Below the pieces are notes generated by a model. It worked only from the letters and a program-made list of their open reading frames with translations. It was not told where the DNA came from and did no database searches. Made by a program: the position numbers and the translations under genes. Positions 7,543-16,802 of a stretch of DNA of 64,000 bases are shown here, piece after piece. Origin of the DNA: Allorhizobium paknamense (GTDB lineage Bacteria > Pseudomonadota > Alphaproteobacteria > Rhizobiales > Rhizobiaceae); NCBI RefSeq assembly GCF_030815125.1, contig NZ_JAUSWH010000001.1:496001-560000 (forward strand). Direction: 5' to 3'. Positions within the stretch are counted from its first letter, which is position 1. The number at the start of each line of letters is the position of its first letter.

Positions 7543-8331
7543 ATGACATTTTCCCGGCGCATGCTTCTTGCCGCCTCTCTCTTCACCACCATGATCGGCT
7601 TTACCGGTGCGGCCCATGCCGATGCGCTGGCCGATATCACCGCGCGCGGCACGATCCGCGTGGCCGTGCCGCAGGATTTTCCGCCCTTCGGCAGTGTCGG
7701 CCCGGATATGCAGCCCTCCGGCTATGACATCGACATGGCCAACCTGATCGGCGAAAAGCTGAAGGTGAAGGTGGAACTGGTGCCGGTGAGCAGCGCCAAC
7801 CGCATTCCCTATCTCCAGACCAACAAGGTCGATCTGGTCATTTCCAGCCTCGGCAAGAATGCCGAGCGTGAAAAGGTCATCGATTTCACCGATGCCTATG
7901 CGCCTTTCTATAATGGTGTCTTCGCCCCCGCAGATGTCGCCATCAAAGATGCCGCCGGTCTTTCCGGCAAGACGGTCGGCGTGACGCGCGGCGCCATCGA
8001 GGATCTGGAACTGACGAAGATCGCTCCTGCCGATGCCACCATCAAGCGCTATGAGGACAATAACGGCACCATCTCCGCCTTCCTGTCCGGCCAGGTCGAA
8101 GTGATCGCCACCGGCAATGTCGTGGCCGCCGCCATCGTCGCCAAGAACCCGCCCAAGAAGCCGGAGCCGAAATTCCTGATCAAGAACTCGCCCTGCTATA
8201 TCGGCCTCAACCAGAATGAAGCCGCGCTGAAGGGCAAGGTCAACGAGATCATCAAGGGCGCCATTGCCGATGGCTCTCTGAACAAGATTTCGGAAAAGTG
8301 GCTGGCCATGCCGCTGCCGGAAAAGCTGTAA
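7543..8331 (+). CDS. Amino-acid-type ABC transporter periplasmic binding protein
   Basis: 262-residue solute-binding protein of the family 3 (polar amino acid / opine-like) fold. A Sec signal peptide is clear (RRMLLAASLFTTMIGFTGAAHA, cleavage near residue 27). The mature part begins with RGTIRVAVPQDFPPFG and shows the typical GYDIDMANLIGEKL and LGKNAEREKVIDFTDAYAPF segments that frame the ligand cleft. It lies in a cassette with two permeases but with no ATPase gene. A hairpin-rich repeat follows it, which could stabilise its mRNA relative to the permeases. Substrate cannot be told from sequence. Confidence 0.93.
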   Translation: MTFSRRMLLAASLFTTMIGFTGAAHADALADITARGTIRVAVPQDFPPFGSVGPDMQPSGYDIDMANLIGEKLKVKVELVPVSSANRIPYLQTNKVDLVISSLGKNAEREKVIDFTDAYAPFYNGVFAPADVAIKDAAGLSGKTVGVTRGAIEDLELTKIAPADATIKRYEDNNGTISAFLSGQVEVIATGNVVAAAIVAKNPPKKPEPKFLIKNSPCYIGLNQNEAALKGKVNEIIKGAIADGSLNKISEKWLAMPLPEKL

Positions 8332-8332
8332 T

Positions 8333-8435
8333 AAAGCATTTCCAGGAAAAGTGTAGTCGCGGTTTTCCGTCCGGAAATGCGTAAAAACAAAACTTAGAGC
8401 ACGTCCGGTGAACCGGTGTTCACAAGACGTGCTCT
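8333..8435. repeat. Palindromic element family R1, copy a (with agagcacgt hairpin)
   Basis: Module aaagcatttccagg...ttttccgtccggaaatgc followed by a separate hairpin whose arms are agagcacgt (8396-8404) and acgtgctct (8427-8435). The same two-module layout recurs at 26951 and 32322. It lies between the binding-protein and permease genes of one operon. Confidence 0.85.
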
Positions 8436-8494
8436 ACTTCCAGCCCGCCTCCCCGCAGGAGATCCGGCGGGGAGGCGCAGCAAGGTTGCACGTC

Positions 8495-9166
8495 ATGCAT
8501 TATGTCTTTCAATTCGGCTGGCTTCTTGAGTATTATCCGATCATTCTCAAGGGCATCGGCGTCACCATCGAGCTGATCGCCATCGGCGGCGTGTTTGGCG
8601 TGGCGCTTGGCGTAGTCTGCGCCTGGTGCCGGGCACTGGGGCCGAAATGGGCCGGCGCGCCGGTTGCGCTCTATGTGGAGCTGATCCGCAACACGCCCTT
8701 CATGATCCAGCTTTTCTTCATTTTCTTCGGTCTGCCATCGGCGGGCTTCAAGCTGACGGAAATGGAGGCAGCCAATCTGGCGATGATCATCAATCTCGGC
8801 GCCTATAGCTGCGAAATCATCCGCGCCGGGATCGAGGCCACGCCGAAAGGCCAATTCGAGGCCGGGGCGGCGCTGGCGCTCAAACCCATGCAAACCTTCC
8901 GGCTGATCATTCTGGTGCCGTCGCTGCAACGCATCTGGCCCGCGCTGTCCTCGCAACTGGTCATCGTCATGCTGGGTTCGGCGGTGGTGTCGCAGATCGC
9001 GGCGGAAGATCTGAGCTATGCTGCCAATTTCATCCAGTCCCGCACCTTCCGCGCCTTCGAGGCCTATCTGGTCTCCACACTCACCTATCTGCTGCTCGCC
9101 ATTCTGCTGCGCCAGCTTCTGGCGATGATCGGCAAGCGCCTCTTTCCGCAGGTGTCGACACGATGA
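8495..9166 (+). CDS. Amino-acid-type ABC transporter permease (HisM-like)
   Basis: 223-residue inner-membrane permease. Start taken at the ATG at 8495 because the codons upstream are contained in a dispersed repeat; the frame is open further upstream, so the start is not certain. The polar amino acid permease signature is present: LRNTPFMIQLFF-like ELIRNTPFMIQLFFIFFGLP near 70-89 and the EAA loop SCEIIRAGIEATPKGQFEAG near 110-128. Around five membrane spans. It overlaps the next permease gene by 4 bases (ATGA), indicating translational coupling and a heterodimeric membrane unit. Confidence 0.92.
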   Translation: MHYVFQFGWLLEYYPIILKGIGVTIELIAIGGVFGVALGVVCAWCRALGPKWAGAPVALYVELIRNTPFMIQLFFIFFGLPSAGFKLTEMEAANLAMIINLGAYSCEIIRAGIEATPKGQFEAGAALALKPMQTFRLIILVPSLQRIWPALSSQLVIVMLGSAVVSQIAAEDLSYAANFIQSRTFRAFEAYLVSTLTYLLLAILLRQLLAMIGKRLFPQVSTR

Positions 9167-9822
9167 TCCAGTTCACGCTTTGGGATATTGCCCGCAACCT
9201 GCTGCTCGCCACCCGCTGGACGCTGCTCTTGTCCCTCGTCTCCTTTATCTGCGGCGGCCTGGTGGGGCTTGCGCTTTTGATGCTGCGCATTTCCGCCGCC
9301 TGGACCGCAAGGATGGTGGCGCGCTGTATCATCGAATTCTTTCAGGGCACGCCGCTGCTGATGCAGCTCTTCATCGCCTTCTTCGGACTGGGCCTGTTCG
9401 GCATCGACGTTCCGGCCTGGCTTGCGGCGGGCGTCGCGCTGACGCTGTGGACCGCCGCCTTCCTGGCGGAAATCTGGCGCGGCTGCGTGGAGGCCGTGCC
9501 GAAGGGCCAGTGGGAAGCCGGAAAAAGCCTGGCGCTCACCTATAGCCAGCAGATGCGGCTGATCATTCTGCCGCAGGCGCTGCGGATTGCCATTGCGCCG
9601 ACAGCCGGGTTTTCGGTGCAGGTGGTGAAGGGCACGGCGCTCACCTCGATCATCGGCTTTGTGGAACTCTCCAAGGCGGGCACCATCGTCACCAATGCCA
9701 CCTATCAGCCTTTCACCGTCTATGGTCTGGTGGCGCTGCTCTATTTCGTCATCTGCTATCCGCTGTCCCGCACCGCCAAATATCTGGAAAGGCGCATGGC
9801 CGCAGCACCTGTCGGGCACTGA
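9163..9822 (+). CDS. Amino-acid-type ABC transporter permease (HisQ-like)
   Basis: 219-residue partner permease with about five membrane spans. The signature ECIQGTPLLMQLF-like IEFFQGTPLLMQLFIAFFG is at about 60-78 and the EAA loop LAEIWRGCVEAVPKGQWEAG at about 102-121; the EAA loop normally docks on the ATPase. No ATP-binding gene follows: the cassette ends here in a repeat and a convergent AraC gene. The pair must therefore use an ATPase encoded elsewhere, or is not functional. Confidence 0.93.
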   Translation: MIQFTLWDIARNLLLATRWTLLLSLVSFICGGLVGLALLMLRISAAWTARMVARCIIEFFQGTPLLMQLFIAFFGLGLFGIDVPAWLAAGVALTLWTAAFLAEIWRGCVEAVPKGQWEAGKSLALTYSQQMRLIILPQALRIAIAPTAGFSVQVVKGTALTSIIGFVELSKAGTIVTNATYQPFTVYGLVALLYFVICYPLSRTAKYLERRMAAAPVGH

Positions 9823-9835
9823 TCCGAAGCGCGCT

Positions 9836-9962
9836 TATACCAAGGCGAAGATGCTCACGCATCCTCGCCTTGAAAGAATTTCGAATATCTCAAATGCATC
9901 AAGGGCTTGAGATATTCAAAAAGGGGAATACGAACTGCCATTTTCAATGACTGTTCGTATTA
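9836..9962. repeat. Three-hairpin element family R3, copy a
   Basis: Begins tataccaaggcgaagatgc and ends in a gaac...gttcgtat arm. Contains the three modules of the family: the aaggcgaggatgc/gcatcttcgccttgg stem, the cgaatatctcaa/ttgagatatt stem, and the atacgaa.../...ttcgtat stem. It lies tail-to-tail between the permease and the AraC gene and touches the AraC stop codon, so it may serve as a bidirectional terminator. Confidence 0.88.
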
Positions 9963-10823
9963 TCCCGCAGCCGCCCGGTAAAGCCCGGGCGTCATGCCGC
10001 TGAGCGCCTTGAAGGCGCGGGTGAAATGCGCCTGATCGGAAAAGCCGCAGGCAAACCCCGCCTCCGCCAGCCTTTCCCCCTGACGCAGCAGGGCCTTGGC
10101 CTGACGGATGCGTAAATGCGTCTGGTAGGCATGCGGCGTGATATGAAACAGCTTGCGAAAACTGCGGATGAGATGCGCCCGGCTGATCCCACCCAGCGCC
10201 GCCAGCCGGTCGAGGCTGATATCCTCGGCAAAATGGGCTTCGAGATAATCCCTGGCGGTTTCCGCCGCCCGGCTGCACAGGCTTTTGTCGAGCTGCAACG
10301 GCGCACCGGCATGCCGACCCAGAATAGCTGCCAGCAGCCGCAAGATAACCTCTTCGGCCTCCAGCCTGCCGCCACCGGCCTCCAGACGCTGATGGGCAGA
10401 AAGAAATGCTTCCGCCAGCGCCGGATCGGTCAGCTTCTGACGGGGAAAGAACGGCGTTCCGCTGACCGGCCTGCCGGTCAGCTCCTCGATCAGCCGCATC
10501 ATCATGGCCGTATCCGGATAGATCATCCGGTAGCGATAGGCGCCGCCATCCGGTCCGCCATCATGCATGGCTTCGGGATTGATGAGGTAGAGATCGCCGG
10601 GACCGGAATGTTCGGTCACGCCGCGAATGGTCGCCACCTTCCGCCCCTCCTCCATGGCGCCGATGCCGAAGCTTTCATGCGCATGCGGGGAAAACCGATG
10701 GGTGACGAAGTGGGCAGACATGCATTCCAGCCCGCCCAGCCGCGTGTCGCGCCAGAAGCGCACGCATTCTTCACGGCGTGGCGCAGCATAAGCTTCGGAT
10801 TCCGGGTTCGAAACGGTGGACAT
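9960..10823 (-). CDS. AraC family transcriptional regulator
   Basis: 287-residue regulator. The N-terminal cupin-like sensing domain (about 25-175) has the AraC-binding pattern HFVTHRFSPHAHESFGIG. The C-terminal double helix-turn-helix (about 185-285) shows ISLDRLAALGGISRAHLIRSF and the second recognition segment AEAGFACGFSDQAHFTRAFK, with TPGLYR at the end. It is transcribed convergently to the permeases and divergently from alr (79-base gap), so either could be a target. The last codons overlap the end of an R3 repeat. Confidence 0.93.
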   Translation of the reverse strand: MSTVSNPESEAYAAPRREECVRFWRDTRLGGLECMSAHFVTHRFSPHAHESFGIGAMEEGRKVATIRGVTEHSGPGDLYLINPEAMHDGGPDGGAYRYRMIYPDTAMMMRLIEELTGRPVSGTPFFPRQKLTDPALAEAFLSAHQRLEAGGGRLEAEEVILRLLAAILGRHAGAPLQLDKSLCSRAAETARDYLEAHFAEDISLDRLAALGGISRAHLIRSFRKLFHITPHAYQTHLRIRQAKALLRQGERLAEAGFACGFSDQAHFTRAFKALSGMTPGLYRAAAG

Positions 10824-10902
10824 GACGCCACTTTATGCTGCACCGCCATGTTCGTCTTGTCGAAAAGTGATAGGTTTGCCAAAAATCATCCGGCAGGCCC
10901 TC

Positions 10903-12081
10903 ATGACCGATTCCTTCTTCCTTCCCGATCCCGACATTCCCGATCCCGACGATGCGTTTTCCAGCGCGCCGCTGAGACTGACCATCGATCTCGGTGCGCT
11001 GGCGGATAACTGGCGCGACATGGCGCGGCGCTCGGGCAAAGCGCGGGCCGCATCCGTGGTCAAGGCCGATGCTTACGGGGTCGGCATCGAGGATGCGGGC
11101 CAGACGCTCTACCATGCCGGTGCACGGGATTTCTTCGTGGCTGTGCCGGAAGAAGGCGTGACGCTGCGCCCGCATGCGCCGGAGGCGCGCATCTTCGTGC
11201 TGTCCGGCGTCTGGCCGGGCACGGAACACCTGTTCTTCGAGCATGACCTCGTGCCGGTCATCGCCTCGGAAGAACAGCTTGCCTTCTGGATGGCGACGGT
11301 CTCCGAGCATGGCGACCACCCCTGCGCGCTGCATGTCGATACCGGCTTCAACCGGCTCGGCCTGCCGCTGGAAGAGGCGCTGCATCTGGCAGAGGATGTC
11401 TCTCGGCCCGCCAGCTTCTCGCCGGTGTTGGTGCTGAGCCACCTTGCCTGCGCCGACGACCCGGCCTCACCGATGAACCGGCAGCAATTGGAGGCTTTTC
11501 GCAGCCTTAGCGCCGCTTTTGAAGGGATTGAATCAAGCCTTGCCGCCTCGGCTGGCACCTTTCTCGGCAGCGATTATCACTTCGACCTTACCCGCCCAGG
11601 CATTGCCCTTTATGGCGGCGAAGCGGTCAAAGGGGTGGCAAACCCCATGCGCCCGGTGGTGACGGCAGAGGCACGCATCCTGCAAATCCGCGAGGCGAAA
11701 AAGGGACAGGTGGTAAGCTATGGCGCAAGCCACGCGCTGTCCCGCGACAGCCGCCTTGCTATCGTCGCCGCCGGTTACGCGGATGGCTATCTGCGCAATC
11801 TTTCCGGGCATGGCGTGGCCTTGCGCCAGACCGGCCTTGCCGGCGCCCAGGGCTTCATTGCCGGGCACAAGGTGCCGATCGTTGGCCGTATCACCATGGA
11901 CATGACGATTTTCGATGTCACCGATCTGCCCCCGGATGCCATTCAGGCAGGTGATTATATCGAGCTTTTCGGAACCAACATGCCGGTGGACGATGTGGCG
12001 CGGGCGGCGGGCACCATCGGCTATGAATTGCTGACCGGCCTTGGCCTGCGCTATGAGCGCCGCTATCTGGATGCCGAATAA
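10903..12081 (+). CDS. alr: Alanine racemase
   Basis: PLP-dependent racemase that supplies D-alanine for peptidoglycan. The PLP-binding lysine is K54 in SVVKADAYGVG, in the N-terminal TIM barrel. The C-terminal beta domain carries the catalytic tyrosine region VVSYGASHAL and the GRITMDMTIFDVTDLP motif. 392 residues from the ATG at 10903; an in-frame start upstream at 10816 would overlap the divergent AraC gene and is less likely. The N terminus has an unusual DPDIPDPDD stretch. In related genomes alr lies directly between dnaB and radA; here it is separated from dnaB by 4.3 kb. Confidence 0.95.
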   Translation: MTDSFFLPDPDIPDPDDAFSSAPLRLTIDLGALADNWRDMARRSGKARAASVVKADAYGVGIEDAGQTLYHAGARDFFVAVPEEGVTLRPHAPEARIFVLSGVWPGTEHLFFEHDLVPVIASEEQLAFWMATVSEHGDHPCALHVDTGFNRLGLPLEEALHLAEDVSRPASFSPVLVLSHLACADDPASPMNRQQLEAFRSLSAAFEGIESSLAASAGTFLGSDYHFDLTRPGIALYGGEAVKGVANPMRPVVTAEARILQIREAKKGQVVSYGASHALSRDSRLAIVAAGYADGYLRNLSGHGVALRQTGLAGAQGFIAGHKVPIVGRITMDMTIFDVTDLPPDAIQAGDYIELFGTNMPVDDVARAAGTIGYELLTGLGLRYERRYLDAE

Positions 12082-12164
12082 TATTGACTGCCCCCTTGTC
12101 TCGCCAGGCGCTTTCGCTTAACTGAAAGAAAGTTCACTTTCTGTTCTCATTGCGAAAGATCAGC

Positions 12165-13559
12165 ATGGCCCGCGCCAAGACCCAGTTTGTCTGCCAGAAT
12201 TGCGGCACCGTCCATAATCGTTGGGCGGGCAAGTGTGACGGCTGCGGCCAATGGAATACGATTGTCGAAGAAGATCTGATGGGCGGTATTGGCGGCGGGC
12301 CGGGCAAGGTTGCGCCGAAAAAGGGCCGTCCTGTCACGCTCACCAGCCTTTCCGGCGAGATCGAGGAAGCGCCGCGCATTCCAACCGGCATGGGCGAACT
12401 GGACCGCGCCACCGGCGGCGGCTTCGTGCGCGGCTCGGCAGTGCTGATCGGCGGCGATCCGGGCATCGGCAAATCCACCCTGCTGATGCAGGCGGCAGCG
12501 GCGCTGTCGCGCCGCAAGCAGCGCGTCATCTATGTGTCCGGTGAAGAAGCGGTGGCGCAGGTGCGGCTGCGGGCGCAGCGGCTGGGGGCTGCCGATACCG
12601 ATGTGCTGCTGGCAGCAGAAACCAATGTCGAGGATATTCTGGCCACGCTTTCCGAGGGCAAGCGGCCTGACCTGATCATCATCGATTCCATCCAGACACT
12701 GTGGAGCGATACTGCCGATTCCGCGCCCGGCACCGTCACGCAATTGCGCACCGGTGTGCAGGCCATGATCCGTTTTGCCAAGCAGACCGGGGCCACCATG
12801 GTGCTGGTGGGCCATGTGACGAAGGAAGGCCAGATCGCCGGTCCGCGTCTGGTCGAGCATATGGTGGATGCGGTTCTTTATTTCGAAGGCGATCGCGGCC
12901 ATCACTATCGCATTCTTCGTACCGTGAAGAACCGCTTCGGCCCGACGGATGAAATCGGCGTGTTCGAAATGTCTGACAAGGGTCTGCGGGAGGTCGCCAA
13001 TCCCTCCGAACTCTTCCTTGGAGAGCGCAACGAAAAGGCCCCGGGCGCTGCCGTCTTCGCCGGCATGGAGGGCACGCGCCCGGTTCTGGTCGAGGTGCAG
13101 GCGCTCGTTGCCCCCACTTCGCTCGGCACACCGCGCCGGGCGGTGATCGGCTGGGACTCCAGCCGCCTCGCCATGGTGCTGGCAGTGCTGGAAGCCCATT
13201 GCGGCGTGCGCCTTGGCCAGCACGATGTCTATCTCAACATTGCCGGAGGCTACCGCATTGCCGAGCCCGCCGCCGATATCGCCATTGCCGCCGCTCTCGT
13301 TTCGTCTCTGGCGGGCGTGGCGCTACCTGCCGATTGCGTCTATTTCGGCGAGGTCAGCCTCTCCGGGGCGGTGCGCCCGGTCTCGCAGGCCGTGCATCGG
13401 CTGAAAGAAGCTGAGAAGCTGGGCTTCTCCGGTGCGGTGCTGCCTGCGGCCTCCGCCGACCTGCCGAAGAGCGCCAGCCGCGTCAGCCGCATCGACAGTC
13501 TTGCCGACCTTGTAGTGCAGATTGCGGGGCGGAAATTGAAGGCGGCGGAAGCGGAATGA
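12165..13559 (+). CDS. radA: DNA repair protein RadA
   Basis: 464-residue RecA paralogue that promotes branch migration during recombinational repair. A C4 zinc finger (C10, C13, C24, C27: CQNC...CDGC) is followed by a RecA-like ATPase with Walker A GDPGIGKST at about 98-105 and the RadA-specific KNRFG motif near 255. The C-terminal third is the Lon-protease-like domain (GGYRIAEPAADIAIAAAL). Start at ATG 12165 rather than the TTG at 12150, because conserved RadA proteins begin with the zinc finger. Followed by cvpA after a 226-base gap without recognised features. Confidence 0.97.
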   Translation: MARAKTQFVCQNCGTVHNRWAGKCDGCGQWNTIVEEDLMGGIGGGPGKVAPKKGRPVTLTSLSGEIEEAPRIPTGMGELDRATGGGFVRGSAVLIGGDPGIGKSTLLMQAAAALSRRKQRVIYVSGEEAVAQVRLRAQRLGAADTDVLLAAETNVEDILATLSEGKRPDLIIIDSIQTLWSDTADSAPGTVTQLRTGVQAMIRFAKQTGATMVLVGHVTKEGQIAGPRLVEHMVDAVLYFEGDRGHHYRILRTVKNRFGPTDEIGVFEMSDKGLREVANPSELFLGERNEKAPGAAVFAGMEGTRPVLVEVQALVAPTSLGTPRRAVIGWDSSRLAMVLAVLEAHCGVRLGQHDVYLNIAGGYRIAEPAADIAIAAALVSSLAGVALPADCVYFGEVSLSGAVRPVSQAVHRLKEAEKLGFSGAVLPAASADLPKSASRVSRIDSLADLVVQIAGRKLKAAEAE

Positions 13560-13785
13560 AAGACCTTGGATAATTTCCACGGCGAGCTTCACAATTTTGA
13601 TAGAAATGCGCCGCCTTTGCGCCTTTTACTTCGTTCATTCGTGGTGTAAGGAGAGGCCGCCTTGGTGCACTGCATCTTTGCCGAAGCCGGAAGGTGACCG
13701 CAAAGACCCGCAGCGGATCGAAAAAGCCGGATGTTGACGAAAAAGCGGGTGCCGCCTGTGCGGCCTGCCCCTGGAGTTGAACTGA

Positions 13786-14361
13786 ATGCCCATTACGATT
13801 TTCGACGGTGTCGTCATCGGTGTCGTGCTGTTTTCAGCCGTCCTGGCGATGATCCGCGGCTTTTCCCGCGAGATCCTGTCGATCGCAAGCTGGGTGGGCG
13901 CGGTTGCCGCCGCCTATTACTTCTATCCGATCGTCCTGCCTTATGTGGAAAAATACACCACCGATCACCGCATCGCCATGGCGGGTGCGGCAGGCGCGGT
14001 GTTCATCGTGGCGCTGATCCTGATCTCGCTGATCACGTCGCGCATTGCCGATTTCATCATCGACAGCCGTATCGGCGCGCTGGATCGCACGCTGGGCTTC
14101 CTGTTCGGGGCGGCACGCGGTCTTCTGCTTCTCGTTGTCGCCGTCGCCTTCTGGAACTGGCTGATCGACGTCAAGCAGCGCCCGGCCTGGGTCAACAATG
14201 CAAAATCCAAGCCCTTCATCGACGCGCTCGTCATGAAGCTGGAAGCCGTCTTGCCGGATGATATCGAGCCGCAATTGCGCGCCCGCATTCTCGGCAAGGA
14301 ACAGCCTCAGGCACCGGAGGCGCAAGCGCCTGCCGAAGACGCCCCGGCCACCGGAAACTGA
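13786..14361 (+). CDS. cvpA: CvpA family membrane protein
   Basis: 191-residue inner-membrane protein with about four transmembrane segments in residues 1-130 and a hydrophilic, Glu/Ala/Pro-rich tail. CvpA proteins are needed for colicin V production in E. coli and for envelope homeostasis in other bacteria; the molecular role is open. The conserved start MPITIFDGVVIGVVLFSAVLAM and motif RGFSREILSIASWVGA fit the family well. Lies upstream of purF, as in E. coli and in other rhizobia, with 116 bases between. Confidence 0.92.
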   Translation: MPITIFDGVVIGVVLFSAVLAMIRGFSREILSIASWVGAVAAAYYFYPIVLPYVEKYTTDHRIAMAGAAGAVFIVALILISLITSRIADFIIDSRIGALDRTLGFLFGAARGLLLLVVAVAFWNWLIDVKQRPAWVNNAKSKPFIDALVMKLEAVLPDDIEPQLRARILGKEQPQAPEAQAPAEDAPATGN

Positions 14362-14477
14362 CAGGACTGGCTGCGCCTTTCAGGCGCAGTATGGAATTGA
14401 GCCGTGCGACCTATTATCTAAGGTAGAGGTTTCGCGGACGAACACCGTTTTTCTTTTGACCCTCACAAAGGCCGGCT

Positions 14478-15968
14478 GTGATGATCCATTCCTCCTCCAC
14501 CTTTCTCGAAGATCTCGAAGGCGATACGCTGCATGAAGAATGCGGCGTATTCGGCATTCTGGGCCATCCGGATGCCGCGACGCTGACAGCCTTGGGCCTG
14601 CATGCGCTCCAGCATCGCGGCCAGGAGGCGGCAGGCATCGTGTCCTTCGATGGACGGCACTTCCATACCGAAAAGCATATGGGTCTGGTGGGAGATCACT
14701 ACACCAACCCGGTGACGCTGGCGAAGCTGCCGGGGTCTGCCGCCATCGGCCATACCCGTTACTCCACGACCGGCGAAGTGGCGCTGCGCAACGTACAGCC
14801 GCTGTTCGCTGAGCTGGAAGAAGGCGGCATTACCATTGCCCATAACGGCAATTTCACCAACGGTCTGACGCTCCGCCGCCAGATCATCGCCACCGGCGCC
14901 ATCTGTCAGTCCACCTCGGATTCGGAAGTGGTGCTGCACCTCATCGCCCGGTCCCGCCACAGCTCCACCACGGATCGCTTCATCGACGCCATGCGGCAGA
15001 TGGAAGGCGGTTATGCGATGATCGCCATGACCCGCACCAAGCTGATCGCCGCGCGCGATCCGGTGGGCATCCGCCCGCTCGTGATGGGCGATCTCGACGG
15101 CAAGCCGATCTTCTGCTCCGAAACCTGTGCGCTGGACATTATCGGCGCGAAATTCGTGCGCGACGTCAAGAATGGCGAAGTGATCATCTGCGAAATTCAG
15201 CCGGATGGCTCGATCACCATCGACGCCCGCCCGCCTGCGCGGCCCGTGCCGGAGCGTCCCTGCCTGTTCGAATATGTCTATTTCGCCCGTCCGGATTCCG
15301 TGGTCAGCGGCCGCAATGTCTACCAGACGCGCAAGAACATGGGCCAGAACCTGGCGCTGGAAGCCCCCTGCGACGGCGATGTCGTGGTGCCGGTGCCGGA
15401 TGGCGGCACGCCCGCCGCGCTGGGTTACGCCCAGGCGAGCGGCATTCCCTTCGAATACGGCATTATCCGCAACCATTATGTCGGGCGCACCTTTATCGAG
15501 CCGACCCAGCAGATCCGCGCCTTCGGCGTCAAGCTCAAGCATTCCGCCAACAGGGCGATGATCGAAGGCAAGCGCGTCATTCTGGTGGATGATTCCATCG
15601 TGCGCGGCACAACCTCGCTGAAGATCGTCCAGATGATCCGCGATGCCGGCGCCAAGGAAGTGCATATCCGCGTGGCAAGCCCGATGATCTATCATCCGGA
15701 TTTCTACGGCATCGACACGCCGGATGCCGACAAGCTGCTGGCCAATCAATATGCCAATGAAGAGGCCATGGCGAAATATATCGGCGCGGATTCGCTCGCC
15801 TTCCTCTCCATCGACGGGCTCTACAAGGCCGTGGGCGGCGAGCCGCGCAATCCGGAAAACCCGCAATTCACCGACCATTACTTCACCGGCGATTATCCGG
15901 TGCGGCTTCTGGACAAGGAAGGCGAGAAAATGGGCCGCAAGGTTTCCGTTCTTGCCAGCAACGGCTGA
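14478..15968 (+). CDS. purF: Amidophosphoribosyltransferase
   Basis: First committed enzyme of purine synthesis: PRPP plus glutamine to phosphoribosylamine. 496 residues. A short propeptide precedes the nucleophile Cys22 (HEECGVFGI); removal of the propeptide exposes the catalytic cysteine of the Ntn glutaminase domain (22-about 255), with GHTRYSTTG and AHNGNFTN visible. The phosphoribosyltransferase domain carries the PRPP loop VILVDDSIVRGTT. The presence of a propeptide groups it with the Bacillus-type rather than the E. coli-type enzyme. An SDR gene follows after 15 bases and is probably co-transcribed. Confidence 0.98.
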   Translation: MMIHSSSTFLEDLEGDTLHEECGVFGILGHPDAATLTALGLHALQHRGQEAAGIVSFDGRHFHTEKHMGLVGDHYTNPVTLAKLPGSAAIGHTRYSTTGEVALRNVQPLFAELEEGGITIAHNGNFTNGLTLRRQIIATGAICQSTSDSEVVLHLIARSRHSSTTDRFIDAMRQMEGGYAMIAMTRTKLIAARDPVGIRPLVMGDLDGKPIFCSETCALDIIGAKFVRDVKNGEVIICEIQPDGSITIDARPPARPVPERPCLFEYVYFARPDSVVSGRNVYQTRKNMGQNLALEAPCDGDVVVPVPDGGTPAALGYAQASGIPFEYGIIRNHYVGRTFIEPTQQIRAFGVKLKHSANRAMIEGKRVILVDDSIVRGTTSLKIVQMIRDAGAKEVHIRVASPMIYHPDFYGIDTPDADKLLANQYANEEAMAKYIGADSLAFLSIDGLYKAVGGEPRNPENPQFTDHYFTGDYPVRLLDKEGEKMGRKVSVLASNG

Positions 15969-15983
15969 CAGGGCGGGCAGAAC

Positions 15984-16724
15984 ATGACAGTGGATCTCAA
16001 GGGCCGCATTGCGCTCGTCACCGGCGCTTCGCGCGGTATCGGCTATTTCACGGCGCTGGAACTGGCGCGCGCAGGCGCACACGTCATTGCCTGCGCCCGC
16101 ACCGTGGGCGGGCTGGAAGAGCTTGATGACGCCATCAAGGCCGTCGGCGGGTCCGCGACCCTCGTGCCCTTCGACCTCGCCGACATGGGTGCCATCGATG
16201 CGCTGGGCGGCTCGATCTTCGAGCGCTGGGGCAAGCTGGATATTCTGGTGGCCAATGCCGGTGTGCTGGGCGTGATTTCGCCCATCGGCCATGTGGAAGC
16301 CAAGGTCTTCGAAAAGGTCATGGCGATCAATGTCACCGCCACATGGCGGCTGATCCGCTCCATCGATCCGCTGATCACCAAATCTGACCAGGGCCGCGCG
16401 CTGATCCTTTCTTCTGCCGCCGCGCATAAGTGCAAGCCGTTCTGGGGTCCCTACTCCGCCTCCAAGGCCGCCGTGGAAGCGCTCGCCCGCACCTGGGCGG
16501 CAGAAAGCCAGCGCCTGCCGCTGCGCGTCCTCTCCGTCGATCCAGGCGCCACCCGCACCGCCATGCGCGCCCAGGCCATGCCGGGCGAAGACCCGGACAC
16601 CCTGCCGCATCCTTCAGACGTGGCGAAGACCCTGCTGCCATTGGTGGGGCCTGACCAGACCGAAACCGGCAAGCTCTTCGTGGTGCGCGAGAACCGGATC
16701 GTCGATTACCACATGCCTGCCTGA
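15984..16724 (+). CDS. SDR family NAD(P)-dependent oxidoreductase
   Basis: 246-residue classical short-chain dehydrogenase/reductase. The cofactor-binding TGASRGIG is at about 14-21, NAG at about 91-93, the catalytic Ser in ILSSAAA near 141, and the YSASK active site near 156-160. Substrate is unknown. It is 15 bases downstream of purF; this pairing is common in rhizobia but no role in purine metabolism is established. ATG at 15984 follows a gggcgggcag sequence. Confidence 0.93.
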   Translation: MTVDLKGRIALVTGASRGIGYFTALELARAGAHVIACARTVGGLEELDDAIKAVGGSATLVPFDLADMGAIDALGGSIFERWGKLDILVANAGVLGVISPIGHVEAKVFEKVMAINVTATWRLIRSIDPLITKSDQGRALILSSAAAHKCKPFWGPYSASKAAVEALARTWAAESQRLPLRVLSVDPGATRTAMRAQAMPGEDPDTLPHPSDVAKTLLPLVGPDQTETGKLFVVRENRIVDYHMPA

Positions 16725-16802
16725 TGGCGGGAGGCAAAAGCCTCCCGATTCAGGGAACAGAGCGCGTTCCAGAACAATTCGGAACCGGTTTTAAAAACAG
16801 AT

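Noticed and set aside
14463..16610. Open frame of 715 codons on the minus strand
   Set aside because: Antisense to purF and the SDR gene, composition typical of a shadow frame in GC-rich DNA (His, Arg, Gly, Ala-rich), no motif.
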